Below are positions 12,278-23,826 of a stretch of 64,000 nucleotides of DNA, piece by piece. The DNA is from Stachybotrys elegans. Its lineage: Eukaryota; Ascomycota; Sordariomycetes; Hypocreales; Stachybotryaceae. The position numbers were made by a program, and so were the translations under genes. The stretch is from positions 372,001-436,000 of the forward strand of contig JAGPNK010000017.1 of assembly GCA_020746835.1 (NCBI GenBank). The letters are read 5' to 3'. A model generated the notes under the pieces. It made no database searches and was not told the DNA's origin. It saw only the letters and a list, made by a program, of their open reading frames with translations. How positions within the stretch are numbered: position 1 is the first letter of the stretch; every line of letters starts with the position of its first letter.

Positions 12278-13587
12278 TCATCGCTCATCTCCCCATTTAG
12301 CTGCGTCTTGTCGGATCTCTATGGGGCTTCGGGCTTCGTAAGATATATCGACCGTTGTATTTTTGACAATTGCCTTTGCGGGCCGAGGTGATGCCATCTC
12401 GAAACCTTCGCTGTCGTGCTCGACGATACCTGTCTCGCTGCTGTTGTCGTCCTGGCTCTTCTGGTTCTTGAGAGAGAGAGGCTTCGATGGTATAGGTAGG
12501 GCATTGGAACGACTCCAAGGTTTCGATCCTGGCGTTTGTCGCTTGCCACTTCCGTAATTATTGTACTCGCTGTGCTTGACGGTGCTGAGGTACCGACTGG
12601 CTCCAATGGCCGACAATACTGAGCGGACGATGGGTTGCAAAGCAGGGAAGCACCCGCACCACAGGCCGACGTGGCCTTCCAAATCTGTCCAAATACCGAT
12701 CGTCGTCATGGAATAGGTCCTGTGAGCATGTTAGCTGGCTCGTCCCAAATGACCATGATGGTGAGGAGATCCTACGCGTCGATAAAGAAAGGCGTGGTCC
12801 GGATGAGGACAAATCGCACAATCCCGGTAGCAACAGCGAAGATACCGACGGTAAAGATGAGGATCACGCGGAACTTCCTGGTGGAGAAGATCATGTTGTT
12901 GTAAATGACCCAAACAGGGAGGGTAACCAAGGCGATGTCAATGAGGATACCCAACACGGAGTGGGCGTTCATCATGGCGTCCACGGCAGTCTCGGACATG
13001 CATTGTTCAACAGCCATGAAAGGTGGGAGCCAGAGCGCGCTGATTGGGTCACAGCTTGTGAGCTTAACGATGAAGAATATCACGGTCGAGCCGAGCGTGA
13101 TACCGGCGATGGTGTACACGGTTATCAAGTACGGCTCTATAAGAACGACCAATGTTAGCTGTTTGTGGGCATCTGGAGAGACAAAGTCAAACATACTGCC
13201 ATTGTGGAGGTTGGGCAAAAAGGCCGCGATGTGAAGGCGCATCAAGCAGACAGCCCAGAAGTACAAAAAGCTCTGCGTTGTCAAGGCGTTGAAGAAGTTC
13301 ATCAGTCGCGCCTGCGGGACGTATATAATGTGTGTTCCGCTTCCAAACTCGACCAGGCGCATCTCCATTGCCGACAAGGCGCACAGCGTGCCGAGAGCGA
13401 GAACTGCTAAAATGTCGTCGATGCCAGGGCGTTTTACCATGAAGAACCGAGCGTAGAGGCGGAGGGAGACGAAGACGACCGAAAAAGCAATGAGACAGCC
13501 ATTGAGAATGATCTGCGTATGGCCTCTGTAACCTGGTGTCGAGCTAAAGACGATGTCGTCCGGAGGGGGTGGTGGTGGTGAGTCCAT
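12278..13587 (-). CDS. Pth11-like seven-helix membrane protein (fungal rhodopsin-domain family)
   Basis: 397 residues from three exons (13587-13197, 13136-12776, 12719-12278). Seven hydrophobic segments lie between about residues 20 and 290, after a short Pro-rich N-terminus, followed by a charged cytoplasmic tail of about 100 residues. The motif TIGIWTDLEGHVGLWCGCFPALQP after the last helices is diagnostic of the fungal 'rhodopsin domain' integral membrane family, which includes the Pth11 class of putative G-protein-coupled receptors. It lacks the N-terminal CFEM domain found in the second such gene at 59-60.6 kb. The first intron (60 nt) is a multiple of three with no stop, so an unspliced frame stays open; splicing is supported by GTATGT/ATAG borders and by the hydrophobic pattern. 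The ligand is unknown. Confidence 0.85.
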
Positions 13588-15694
13588 GTTGCAGTCGCTG
13601 ACGGGTGCTGCAGCTCTCCGAGAATGAAGTACGCGAGATGAAGAGAGTGCGCACTAGGGCTGCCGATATCTTACTGTATATAATGAGGACAAACGCAGAC
13701 AGCTGCTCTTTTGCTGCTTTTCGGGACTGCAGGGGCCTCATAGGATACCAGGTCGATTATACCCAAGATACCCTGGCTTTTGGAAGAGGAGAGAACGGAT
13801 CCAGAAAAATACGGTGGCGGTCGCTTGCAAGTGCGCCAGAGTTGCGTTTTCGATCTGTACTACGTAGTCCACGTAGTAAAGAGAGTAGAGAGGTCCTTTC
13901 GGAACAGGTCGCTGCTCTGCCCGGGGGACGTTCGGGATGCCCAGCAAGTTATCAACCGTGTGAACATCGATTCTGAAGGAGCAGTATGCTGGCTAAAACA
14001 CCAGTAAGCCAAGCCGAGTCGCGGCATCATGACTCGGGCTGGCTTGTCCGATACCCCAGAAAACAGGTTGCATGTAAGATAACAGCTATACCCGATCTGG
14101 CGGGCGCGTGGCTTCGGTTACTGGATACGAAATACGCTGAAAGAAGTCTTTACCATAGCAGCGGGCGGTTTGCCGAGATTTGTCAAGTCTGGAGGACGAG
14201 TCAGAGATCGCGGATGAGTGCTCTGCGAGGAGGGAGTGGAGTAGCTAAATGCAAAAGAGTCTGTGCGAAATCACACCATACTGTACAAGCGATCTCCTGG
14301 GGATGGAAACAAGAAACTAAGCAGTCCATAGCAAGCTGAGATCCATACATACTGGGAGCGCTCAGACGTTGCTCCGTAGACTAGAGACAGACCCTAGAAG
14401 CCAAGGAACAAGAAGGCGGAGTGCTACCACAGATTTGGCACCGCCATCACGAATTATCGGCTGATTGCCTCAAGGGCGTCTCAAGGGTCTTCCTTGTTGC
14501 ATCGCGGACGGCGTGCAAAGGCCTTTCCACCATTCCAGATCAATTCTGCGGATCCAGAAGGACCCGGAAGCCTGGTTCGGCAAGCCCATCGTGAAGGCAA
14601 GGCGGCTCAGGCTCGCCTATGCAAGGTGGGCATCAGGCGGAGATGGGTGGGTTAGCATTGATATGTAGGAATCCTGCCAATCCACGAGATGATAAGCGAG
14701 GTGTCCAAGCCAATGCTTTCAAGTTAGCGTGTCGTGAATTGTGCCTGATGGTTGAGCTGTCTGGAGGAAATTAGAACAAAGACGCGTCTTGGCCTTCCCC
14801 AGCACTCACTATTACACGTACTAGCACTCCTCCAAGTCGACTATCACCCGCAGCCGGCGGGCGGCCCGTATATAGTGTCAAGCCATGCGAACAGACGGTG
14901 CCCGCGCGGATGTTTGTGGGCGGAAGCCCGCGCCAACCTCAACAATCGGAATAAAAAAGAGAGAGAAAAGGCCTCGGGAAATTGGTGGAATGGAGTCCTT
15001 GGCTCCATTATTCGTTGGCTAGCTACAGTACCTCCCCACGTTAGCTGAGGGATACTAGGCTGTCTTGAGGATGGTGCTCTGCGGCAGCCTCGGGATTGCT
15101 GTTTGTAATTAACCACATCAGGATTATTGGCTTGGAGACTCTCCAACAAGGCGGGTGCTGCGAGGGCATGAAATGAAAAGCTATACGCCAAGATACCAAG
15201 GGCTATAGGTCGGGGCAAGAATTATGCTCTTCTAGGTCGCCTGCGTTACCCCTTTCAACACAGTCCAGCAGAACCAAAATATGGTACAACATGGGGGACC
15301 AATGGCATGAGTCCGGGGAGAGGAATGGAGAGGGAGGAGTCTAGCGGCCAAACTATTTGCTCCCAGGAATCCACATCCGCCCTGAGCTTCTAGCACAGCC
15401 AACGATGCCGTTCCCTGCGAACTTGGCACCTGGGGTTTGCGCCGACATTACCCATTGAGCCTGGCATCATCTCGTGTCCATCATGCAGCGAGGAAGGTCG
15501 GGAGAGGATAAAACTCGCCCTGCCACCGCCTTCTTTCTCGAGAGGAACCTGCTTCGCTACCCCAGTCGAGCTGCAGACAACCACCCTTGGTAGCTATTCA
15601 CAAGCTTCTTGGACGATCCCTCTTGATAAGCGACCCAGCTCTATCACACCTTCTCTTTCCCTCATTGGTTGTACCGGCAATTAGGATCGCCATC
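13588..15694. other. intergenic region between receptor and tyrosinase
   Basis: This should hold the divergent promoters of the receptor and the tyrosinase. No coding frame is supportable. A perfect inverted repeat with 8-bp arms (TACTACGT and ACGTAGTA, 5-bp loop) lies at 13858-13878. A TATATA-like string occurs near 14870, but it is too far from the tyrosinase start to be its core promoter without an unseen leader intron. Confidence 0.5.
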
Positions 15695-17031
15695 ATGCAT
15701 AGCTCTAGCCTCGTCCAGCTTCTGGCTGCCGCGCTCTCTATCGGGAACGCCTTGGCACTTCCGCAAGGCCCGAGCCCAACCAAGTGCGGCCCCAAGGAAG
15801 TCCTAGTGCGCAAGGAGTGGTGAGTTTCAACCCAAGCTCCCCGCGCTCGAGCAGTGGGAATCTCTATTGTTAGAGTTGATTGGTGTGGCTGATAACGAAC
15901 AAAAATAGGCGTCGCCTCAGCAAGACGGAGAAGCAAAACTACCTCAAGGCCGTCCAGTGCCTGCAGAATGCGCCTCCACAGCTGGCGCATCTCTACCCCG
16001 GCTCCAAGTCCCGGTTCGACGACTTCCAGGCTGCCCACATTGAATTGACGCCACTGATTCACTGGAATGTAAGTGTCAACCCCCATATCCCTCGGGAAAG
16101 AAGGGCTTAATACTAATCATGCTCCAGGCCCCCTTCCTCCCGTATGAACCCATGGCAAAGTGAAAACTACCATAGGCCACACGCTGACTGTAGAATAGGT
16201 GGCACCGCTACTATGTCCATCTGTACGAGCAAGACCTGCGCAAGACTTGCAACTACAAGGGCGCCCAGCCCTACTGGGACTGGTCCCTCGATGCCGTCAG
16301 CGAAGACGCTGTCCTCGCCTCGCCCATCTTCGACCCCGTCGATGGCTTCGGCGGCAACGGAGCCTACATCTCTGATGAGGAGGCCTTTGCCTTCCCCAAC
16401 CTTCCCTTTGTCGTCCCTGGACGCTCTGGCGGAGGCTGTGTGACCGACGGTCCCTTTGCTAGCCGCCCTGTCTCTCTGGGGCTGGGTGAGAGTACCGAGT
16501 ACAACCCTCACTGCCTTCGCCGGGACATGAGCCCATGGCTCCTGACCCATTCTGCGAACTCGGATGTTGTCGACCATGTGATGGCGGCACCCGACTTCTG
16601 GGAGTTTAACAAACGCGCCCAAGGCGGCTTGATGCCCGACGAGATTACTCTCCACGGAAGCGGCCACATTGCCATCGGTGGCAACTCTGGCGATATCGCC
16701 AATGTGAACTCATCTCCCGGCGACCCTCTGTTCTACCTCCACCACGCCAACCTCGACCGTGTCTGGGAGAACTGGCAGCGCAAGAGTATGGCATCCTACC
16801 ACTTACCTGTATTCACGCACTGCTAACGAGATGACTACAGGCTCTGCCAACAGGAACTCCTTCGCTGGTCCCGACAATGGCTGGGCTTATCCCTTCAACT
16901 TCTTTGGCGATATCCCCTATAGCAACATCACCACTGACTTCGCCCTTGTGTACAGCGAGCTTTCCGCAAGTAACAAGATCAGTGATCTGATGTACACCAA
17001 CAAAGGCCCCCTTTGCTACAGATATGAATAA
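15695..17031 (+). CDS. secreted short-form tyrosinase / catechol oxidase (type-3 copper)
   Basis: 358 residues from five exons (15695-15819, 15909-16068, 16128-16141, 16199-16785, 16841-17031). Residues 1-22 are a signal peptide. The CuA site is His85, His93 and His102 (the last in [14 protein letters not shown]); the CuB site is His252, His256 and His281/282 ([10 protein letters not shown] ... [15 protein letters not shown]). It should oxidise mono- or diphenols to o-quinones outside the cell or in the secretory path. The length and the end soon after the CuB domain match the short secreted class rather than long melanogenic tyrosinases with a C-terminal shielding domain. The third exon is only 14 nt and completes the FLPW motif before His102, so automatic gene callers may miss it. 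Next plus-strand gene: an unrecognised protein 0.8 kb on. Confidence 0.93.
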
Positions 17032-17845
17032 TTAATTCCAGGGAGGAAGGACTTGGTTGTAAATAGGAGCACTAAAAGTTCTTGGGCATACAAGAAACTG
17101 TATATATTTTATGGGTTACCATATGCCCAATTATTATCATCTATTCCTAATGAGGGAACACTCAATAATTCTTCAAACGTCCTAAGAAACGAGGCGGGAA
17201 CCGTGAGAAGAAATATGGCCATACCAGATCCCGATGGCCACGAGAATTGGCTGCGTTGGGTGTGCCATTTTAATGCTGCCCAGCACACCACCAACCATGA
17301 AGCAAATATATTTGGAGACAAGCTTAGTGATCTGATTATGTTTTTCATTTGTATACTATCAGGATTCGGTGAGAGCCCTCCTCATCGCTCGTATCCTTAA
17401 ATATAGGCGATTGGTGTGCTGGGTACAACGGGGATCAGTCGCCTCGAGGAGGCCCCTCGCACACTATAGACGATATCGAGTCGATTTATGACACTTAGAA
17501 ACTTTTGTGGCTGTGATTATGGGGTTGTGAAGGTTTTCTCAACGATCGAAATTGGTCGGATGCTGGCGTGCCCATGCTGGCGTCGGGCGTTCCTACAATG
17601 TACGAGAAGGACTCTGCTTGGTGACGTAAAACCGCGTTATTCTTGGGGTCACACCGCTTCTAGTGCTTGTTGGTCCTGGTTTTCATCATTCATGCGTACC
17701 TACACGTGACCTACATATACGTATTTTACATTTGTTGGTTGTAACAGCTTTGATTCTGCTACTCTCCCCCTCCCAACTCCTCATCTCTATTGCAGTGCCC
17801 ACCACAAAACACCATTTTCTGTATTCGATCAAATCAAGCACAGAC
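17032..17845. other. intergenic region after the tyrosinase
   Basis: AT-rich 3' flank of the tyrosinase, then C/T-rich DNA just ahead of the next start codon. Nothing codable is convincing. Confidence 0.5.
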
Positions 17846-18589
17846 ATGAGCGAAAATCAAGGACAGACGTTGGAGGAGCATGTACATATCGACTTTGTGA
17901 ACATCCGTGACAATCAGCTCAATCACATTATCCGTGGCATGCAGCAGACAGGCTTCCACAAATGGGGGTTTGTCATATACCGCTGCACCTATTCGGACGA
18001 CGCGGCGTGGCTTCGCTACGTCCATTACATGAGGAACACCATCATGGAGTCCCTCGAATTACACGATCTGCAGTTGCTTCTCAGCAAATACCTCTATATT
18101 CCCGTCATCGAGGATCGCGAACGGCTTGATGGCGCGTCGAAAACAGTTGTCAGAAACACATTTGCTGAGAAAGCCGATCGAGAACGCAAGAGAGATCAAG
18201 GGGGGCCGGGGACAGCCACTATCTTCGCCAAGATGCTACCTCGGTTCAATTACTGTCTGTATGTTGATCGGGCTTGCCTTGGTACTCTGCTGGCGCGCGA
18301 GCAGTGGGAACGCGAGGAGCAACAAGGGCAACATGAACACGATATGCCTCCTGATGTTGTCTGCGCTATTATCGATACCGACTGTGAGCCAGAGGGGGAA
18401 GGGAAAGATGGTTATGAGCCGGTCGAGGGTTGCACGCGGTATTTCCCTGGCTGGATGTACTGCTGTCTGGATTTGCTCACACCTCTTTATAACCGCTTGC
18501 ATCATCAAGAGTTGATAGATGGATGGCAAACTTACGAAAGACCTCCAGGCATAGCAAATGCCCTAGGGGGGCAGCGCATGCCTTTATAG
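17846..18589 (+). CDS. fungal protein of unknown function, 247 residues, intronless
   Basis: Not assigned to a named family. The frame stays open further upstream, but 17846 is the first ATG that follows a plausible leader, and the protein from there has a normal composition. It is soluble, with no signal peptide or membrane segment. Visible motifs are KWGFVIYRCTY near residues 40-50, a WLRYVHYMR helix, an acidic/charged middle (REQWEREEQQ), DVVCAIIDTD, and an aromatic, Cys-containing C-terminal part (FPGWMYCCLDLL). I recall similar WGFVIYRCTY-type proteins as common, multi-copy unknowns in Pezizomycotina, but cannot check this. It sits between the tyrosinase and the PhyH dioxygenase on the same strand. 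Confidence 0.7.
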   Translation: MSENQGQTLEEHVHIDFVNIRDNQLNHIIRGMQQTGFHKWGFVIYRCTYSDDAAWLRYVHYMRNTIMESLELHDLQLLLSKYLYIPVIEDRERLDGASKTVVRNTFAEKADRERKRDQGGPGTATIFAKMLPRFNYCLYVDRACLGTLLAREQWEREEQQGQHEHDMPPDVVCAIIDTDCEPEGEGKDGYEPVEGCTRYFPGWMYCCLDLLTPLYNRLHHQELIDGWQTYERPPGIANALGGQRMPL

Positions 18590-19650
18590 ACGTCTGCAAG
18601 CAATACATGTGTTCATTTCTAGCCAATTGTCATCTATTGATTTGATATCGTCTTTATCGTCAGAGGGAGCCTCCTCGAAGTCACTGGTCTGTATCTCATT
18701 GGGGTACACGAACAGGAAATCCCACATACACCTGTTCATCGCTGATTGCGTGAAAATACATGAAGAAAAACATTACATATTTGCCGCTGTTGGTCCAAGA
18801 TATTGTTGAACTCCAGCATAGACGTAGTAACGCAGCCACAGGGGAGTACAGCAGTCGCCCACATCGGGATTCTACTCAAGAAGCCAATAGTGAGGATGGT
18901 TAAGATTGTTCTGTTAGTGAAATTGATGTTTTCATGTAAAGGAGCAGAAGGCAAACTCAGTTGGTCCTTGATAACAAACTAGCTGTACTCTTGCTCAAGA
19001 TATCAACCACTTCCTGAGAGATTTGGGTTCCAACCCATTAGATCTTCGACATCGGTCTGGTACTCAACAGCAGCTCCGCATATGTGCCCAGAGCATGAGG
19101 ACGCAAATTATGCGTGGAAATGGTCACCTCTATGGTGGAGGTAGGTGGGCGTGCGAAGCTCGTCGAGGGTTCATCACAGACCGTGATAGAAAATCGAGAG
19201 AGAGAAAAAAAAAAGGCGAGAATCAAAGACATAGGGTGTGCGAACTATTGTCATCATTAATTCCTATCAAGTCACTATTATTATACCGAGCCGATGTTTC
19301 TAATCAATCGCTGCCACAGTGACACGTATGTTGGAGACTGTCCACTTCGTGCACATGTGACAGAATGGGACATTCAGCTGGGATTGTTCCGCCATCCCTG
19401 CATCGACTACACCTGATCAGGTCAGAAAAGGTAGCAAGAATCACGCTTGAACATAAAAGGCAACAAGATTAAGTCCGTGTCCTCCTTTTTCACGAGAAGG
19501 AGGCGAGGCAACCACTTGACTGATATCTTGCACATACATCTTCCCCGCGCTCCCAGGGCCAGGAGAGAATATCTTTCACTTCATTTTACGGCTTTCATCT
19601 CCCTTCAGGTACAGCTCTTTTTGCGCGAGTGAACATTCGAGCTCGCGAAT
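18590..19650. other. intergenic region ahead of the PhyH gene
   Basis: No supportable gene. The final 150 bp should contain the core promoter and leader of the dioxygenase; no clear TATA box was seen. Confidence 0.5.
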
Positions 19651-20618
19651 ATGAAGCAAATGCATCACGATATTGTTGGGGAGGTAGGAGCTGACAAGAG
19701 GCTTGGCACAAAAGGCCACCCTTCAGTTGATCCAAGGATCCAGAGGTTGATCAGTCACATTGATGAGCATGGCTTCGTCATTCTTCCCAATGTCTTCTCT
19801 GAAGAGGAGATCAACGAGGCCAAACTTGAGCTGGAACGTCTAGCCGCAGCCAAATCCTCACAGCCAAGGGTATCCAAAGGAAGGAATACATTTGAGGGGG
19901 TGCGCACGCAGAGAGAGTACTCCCTCTCTTCCAAGGGCAGAGTCTTTGACAAATTTGCCTTGCATCCTGACATCCTCGCCTTCAACGACCATTACATGGA
20001 GAAGGGATATCTTCTGAACTCGTTCCAAGGCATCACGATTCACCCTGGAGAGAAAGCTCAGACTCTTCACTTTGACGATGGCTACATCACAATTCCACGG
20101 CCACATAATCCATTTGGAGCGGTAAGCCCTTGGTCACTTCCATGCCACAACACAGTTCTCTAAATTAATACATTAAATGATAGGCTATTATGGTAGCTTT
20201 GGATCCCTTCACAGCCGACAACGGGGCTACCGTCGTTATCCCAAAGTCGCATAAATGGGGCCCTGACCGTAGGCCTGATCCGTCTGAGGGAATCCCTGCG
20301 GTCATGCCCGCTGGGTCTGTGTGCTACTTCCTCTCAACACTTTGGCACGGCGGCGGCGCCAATACTTCAAACCAGAGCCGAGCAGCTTTGACAGTACAGT
20401 ACTCTCAGCCGTGGATCAGGCAGCTGGAGAACCACATGATGGCTGTGCGATGGGAGGATTTGGCTGGAATGCCGCCTCGTCTTGTGGATCTCATCGGCTA
20501 CAAGGTGGGAAGCCCATTTATTGGGCACGTGGACGGCCGCAGCCCGCGAGCAGTGGTGGAACAGAGGCTGCAAGAGCAACAAGCGAAGAAGATTGAAGAC
20601 CCTGTTTCCAAGTTGTAG
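19651..20618 (+). CDS. phytanoyl-CoA dioxygenase (PhyH) family Fe(II)/2-oxoglutarate oxygenase
   Basis: 301 residues, two exons (19651-20121, 20184-20618), with GTAAGC/ATAG intron borders. The facial triad of this superfamily is visible: His140 and Asp142 in HFDDGY, the distal His212 in LWHGGGAN, and Arg223 in NQSRAALTVQY, which should bind 2-oxoglutarate. IDEHGFVILPNVF near the start is the usual PhyH opening. Members hydroxylate lipids, amino acids or secondary metabolites; the substrate cannot be read here. It has no peroxisomal C-terminal SKL signal (it ends in SKL-like 'VSKL', i.e. Ser-Lys-Leu-COOH does form the last three residues, so PTS1 import is possible). The cyclopropane synthase gene follows 0.7 kb on in the same direction. 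Confidence 0.9.
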
Positions 20619-21303
20619 GTCTATTGCGGTGGCAATAGACGTCCTGACAGCTGGAGGTTCTGTATCCGTAGCATTCGTATGCAGATGTCCACGGCGTGGC
20701 GGTGAATGAAGCAGCCTGGTTGACTAGTGCATGTATGAACAAACTCTATCGCCCACAGTGCCTGAAGATGAGTGAAGCAGTCACTGTCATAGCCGAGGTG
20801 GGCTCTATACACGATGCATACTGCCTTTTCCTGATTGGGGACCTTCAGCTCCTTGGCACCACACCAACATACGACTTATGCACCAATTCTAGTGCTCTTC
20901 AAGCGGGAGCGTATTGCCGCCTATCAACGTGCAATATGCAATTGCAGTCTCATGCGTTTGTCTCTCAAAGGATTCTTGATGCGGGCCTGCCACGATGCAC
21001 GTCGCTCTTTTCCGCAACGTGCCAACCTCTGATAGGGCACTGCCGGGAGCTGTCCTTGTTTCTCGTACATTGTAGATAGCTGAGCTCTGATGACAGGCCG
21101 TTTAATACTCTCAGCCGTTTACTGCTCTCGGCTAGGTGGTGATCATGCTGTATATGGAAGCAGGGTGGATATGACAACATCGTATTGAACGTGATATTTT
21201 ATAAGCTCTAACCGAGTCTGAGCATATAAGTACACCTCCGTTTCCATTCATTATTCTTGAAAGCTCTTTGGAGCTGGTAAGTGTTAGTGAACGCAAAGCA
21301 AAC
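20619..21303. other. intergenic region between PhyH and CFA synthase genes
   Basis: 3' flank of the PhyH gene and promoter of the next gene. TATAAG at 21225-21230 lies 79 bp ahead of the CFA start codon and is a good core promoter candidate. No gene recognised. Confidence 0.5.
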
Positions 21304-22808
21304 ATGAGTGAAAGTTGGCTTCAGTCGTATGCGAGGCTATCAGTCTTCAGCGTACTTGATCGCATCCAACATGGGAGAGTTAATGTTGTTTGCAAATATC
21401 TCGACAAGTCCGACAAGGGACATTTCACGGTTTTTGGCCAAGAAAATACATCCGAGTTGACGACTTCCATTGTCTGCCATGTCCCCAAAGTATGGGACCG
21501 CATATGCGGTGGCTTTGATCTTGTGTGTGAATCGGCAACGCGACGGGATGGGTATTAACGCGTGTTAGGGAATTGCAGAAGCATACATGATGCAAGAGCT
21601 GGACTGCGATAATCTCGGCAATCTATTTTCCGTAAGTTCCCCTCCCACAAGGACAAGAGCGGTCTCTGAGAATAGCATGTTGCCAGATTTACCTTGCCAA
21701 TAAAGAAGCACTGGGCTTCTCGGGAGGAGGCCATCTATCCCGTGTCATCTCCCGCTTGGGCAGCTTGTTCTTCTCTGCCAATAACAACATAGCCCGGGCT
21801 CGTTTGAATGCCTCCTTCCACTATGACACGAGCAACGAGCATTTCAAAAGTTTCTTGTCTCCTGATTTGAACTACAGCTCTGCCATCTGGTCAAGCGATC
21901 CGGCAGAGACATTGGAGACGGCACAGCGCCGTAAAGTCCACAACATCCTAGACAAGGCGCAGCTTTGCGCAACCGATCACGTCCTTGACATTGGCTGCGG
22001 CTGGGGAGATCTCGATATGGAAGCCGTCAAGCGTAGTGGCTGTCGCGTGACGGGACTGACACTTTCCTCGGAGCAAAAAGCCCTTGCAGAGCAGCGCATC
22101 AAAGCAGTAGGCCTCGACAAGCAGATCGAAATTTTGCTCTGTGACTACCGGAATGCTCCGCGGCCTACCAATGGGTACGATTGCATTGTATCCGTTGAAA
22201 TGCTGGAGCACGTTGGGGACAAGTACATGAACGAGTACTTTGCTTCAATTTCTCGTCTGCTAAGCAAGCAGGGACGGATGGTCATCCAGGGTATCACCGT
22301 TGTGAGCTCGGTAAGCATTCACGTTTCGTTTGGTCTGACCCTTATTTCTAAGAAAATTCTAGTTGAACGGCAAGAGCTCAAACCTCGGCGACTTCCTGGG
22401 TCGTTACATCTTTCCAGGAGGATATCTCCCGACCGTCAACCAACTCCTTGCATCAATTCACCAGGGGTCACGAGGCACACTTGAGGTAGAGCATACCGAC
22501 AACATTGGTCCACACTACATCAAGACTCTACACTGTTGGGGTGAAAACTTCATGAGAAACTGGGACACAATCAGGGCCAGCTTCCTGCACAAGAACCCGG
22601 ACGCCAATGGCGAAGAAGTCGAACACTTCCGACGGCGGTGGATGGTAAGTTTACCAAACATTGAAAGAGAGCTTCGAACATGCTAATGTCATCCTAGTAT
22701 TACTTTGAGTATTGCGAGGCAGGCTTCAGATCCCGAGTTCTGAATGACTATGTGATCAGCGCTGTCAAGGTTCAAAGACCTGTGATATCAGGCGAAGTAA
22801 AGTATTGA
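21304..22808 (+). CDS. cyclopropane-fatty-acyl-phospholipid synthase family methyltransferase
   Basis: 432 residues from five exons (21304-21522, 21569-21631, 21687-22310, 22363-22644, 22698-22808). All four introns keep the frame; the first uses a GTGTGT donor and the second exon is only 63 nt (GIAEAYMMQELDCDNL, the family's N-terminal motif). The SAM-binding motif VLDIGCGWG is at residues 193-201, then RVTGLTLSSEQ and SVEMLEHVGDKYM. The C-terminal part has IFPGGYLPT, HYIKTLHCW and YYFEYCEAGF, all typical of CFA synthases. It should add a methylene bridge, or a methyl group, to an unsaturated acyl chain of membrane lipid using S-adenosylmethionine. The usual GCGWGSLA is GCGWGDLD here. The sphingolipid C9-methyltransferase branch is less likely because the two N-terminal membrane helices are absent. 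Confidence 0.92.
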
Positions 22809-23826
22809 TGCATGTCAAAGTGTTTGATGTTTTCATATGAGAATTTTTAAGGAGGTCCCAGTTGAGTACTAGGCATATATAACAAACATTATTTGGCTGA
22901 GAGCCTCACTGCAATATGAAGATGGGTCGACATGCTCAAGAAACGCATCTCCATGTGAAATTGTGCCGTTTACATTAATAAAGATAGCAGGATCCTTCAA
23001 ATCTGCCCCATCACCACAGCAGAAGCAATCTTTGACTTCTGAATCTAGCCCCCGTAGCCATCCTGGCCATATGTAGGGTTCAAGATCTTCATCGGCGATG
23101 ATCCGATTCCGCGTCTCACAGACTGAACCGTGACTCAAGATCCTTTTCGTTTAGAGCGATCCCCATCAAGATCTCTTAATAGTTGTGGATGGTCAGGTTC
23201 AACACCTTTTATTGGCTATCGATTGCTGACTTCACCTTCGTACAAACACTGAATCAGGATCCCGACGAGCCGTATCGGCTCCTCTCTGATCCTAATCCGT
23301 ATAACCGTACATCCGTGTAGCCGTTACCAACTCCAGGATTCAGGAGCGACATCCTCCCCCATGTAACTGCCATCTGACCTCTTGCCACGCCTAGAAAACA
23401 TGTCCAAGGCTGTTGCCACCCCTCTTGGCAAGGTATGATAGACCCTATGGGGAAGCTCAGTACGGTTCCAAGAACCGCTAGTATTCTTGGCTGTTTGCCC
23501 GTTGCGAGTGCGAGCTTTTGCCCGGCCAAGAACGCCGAGAACCTGGTTATCATGTTCTTCGGCTAGGCGGCATCCCGTATCCACAACCATAGGTTCGCTT
23601 CGACGGCCAAGGCTGACGAAGAGCCTTGTGCCTCTTCGAAAGCAGTTCTTTGGAACTTGGCGTAATCATAACTGAGATAAGGTCGTTTAGGTCCAGATGC
23701 GATGCATTCTTTAAAATATGGAGATGGACGTGGGCCGTCGCGCCTGTTCCCCAGGATTTGTCGTCCTGGTCTTTGTCTCAATTGTCTTCTTTTTTGCGCC
23801 TCGAATAGAGGGCACCGCTAGCCAAT
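22809..23826. other. intergenic region, with a possible small minus-strand frame
   Basis: A minus-strand open frame at 22869-23138 encodes up to 89 residues with a Cys-rich segment (DCFCCGDG) and a fairly natural composition, but it begins without an ATG, so it would need an upstream exon or be a gene remnant. The remainder up to the transporter start looks non-coding. Confidence 0.35.
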
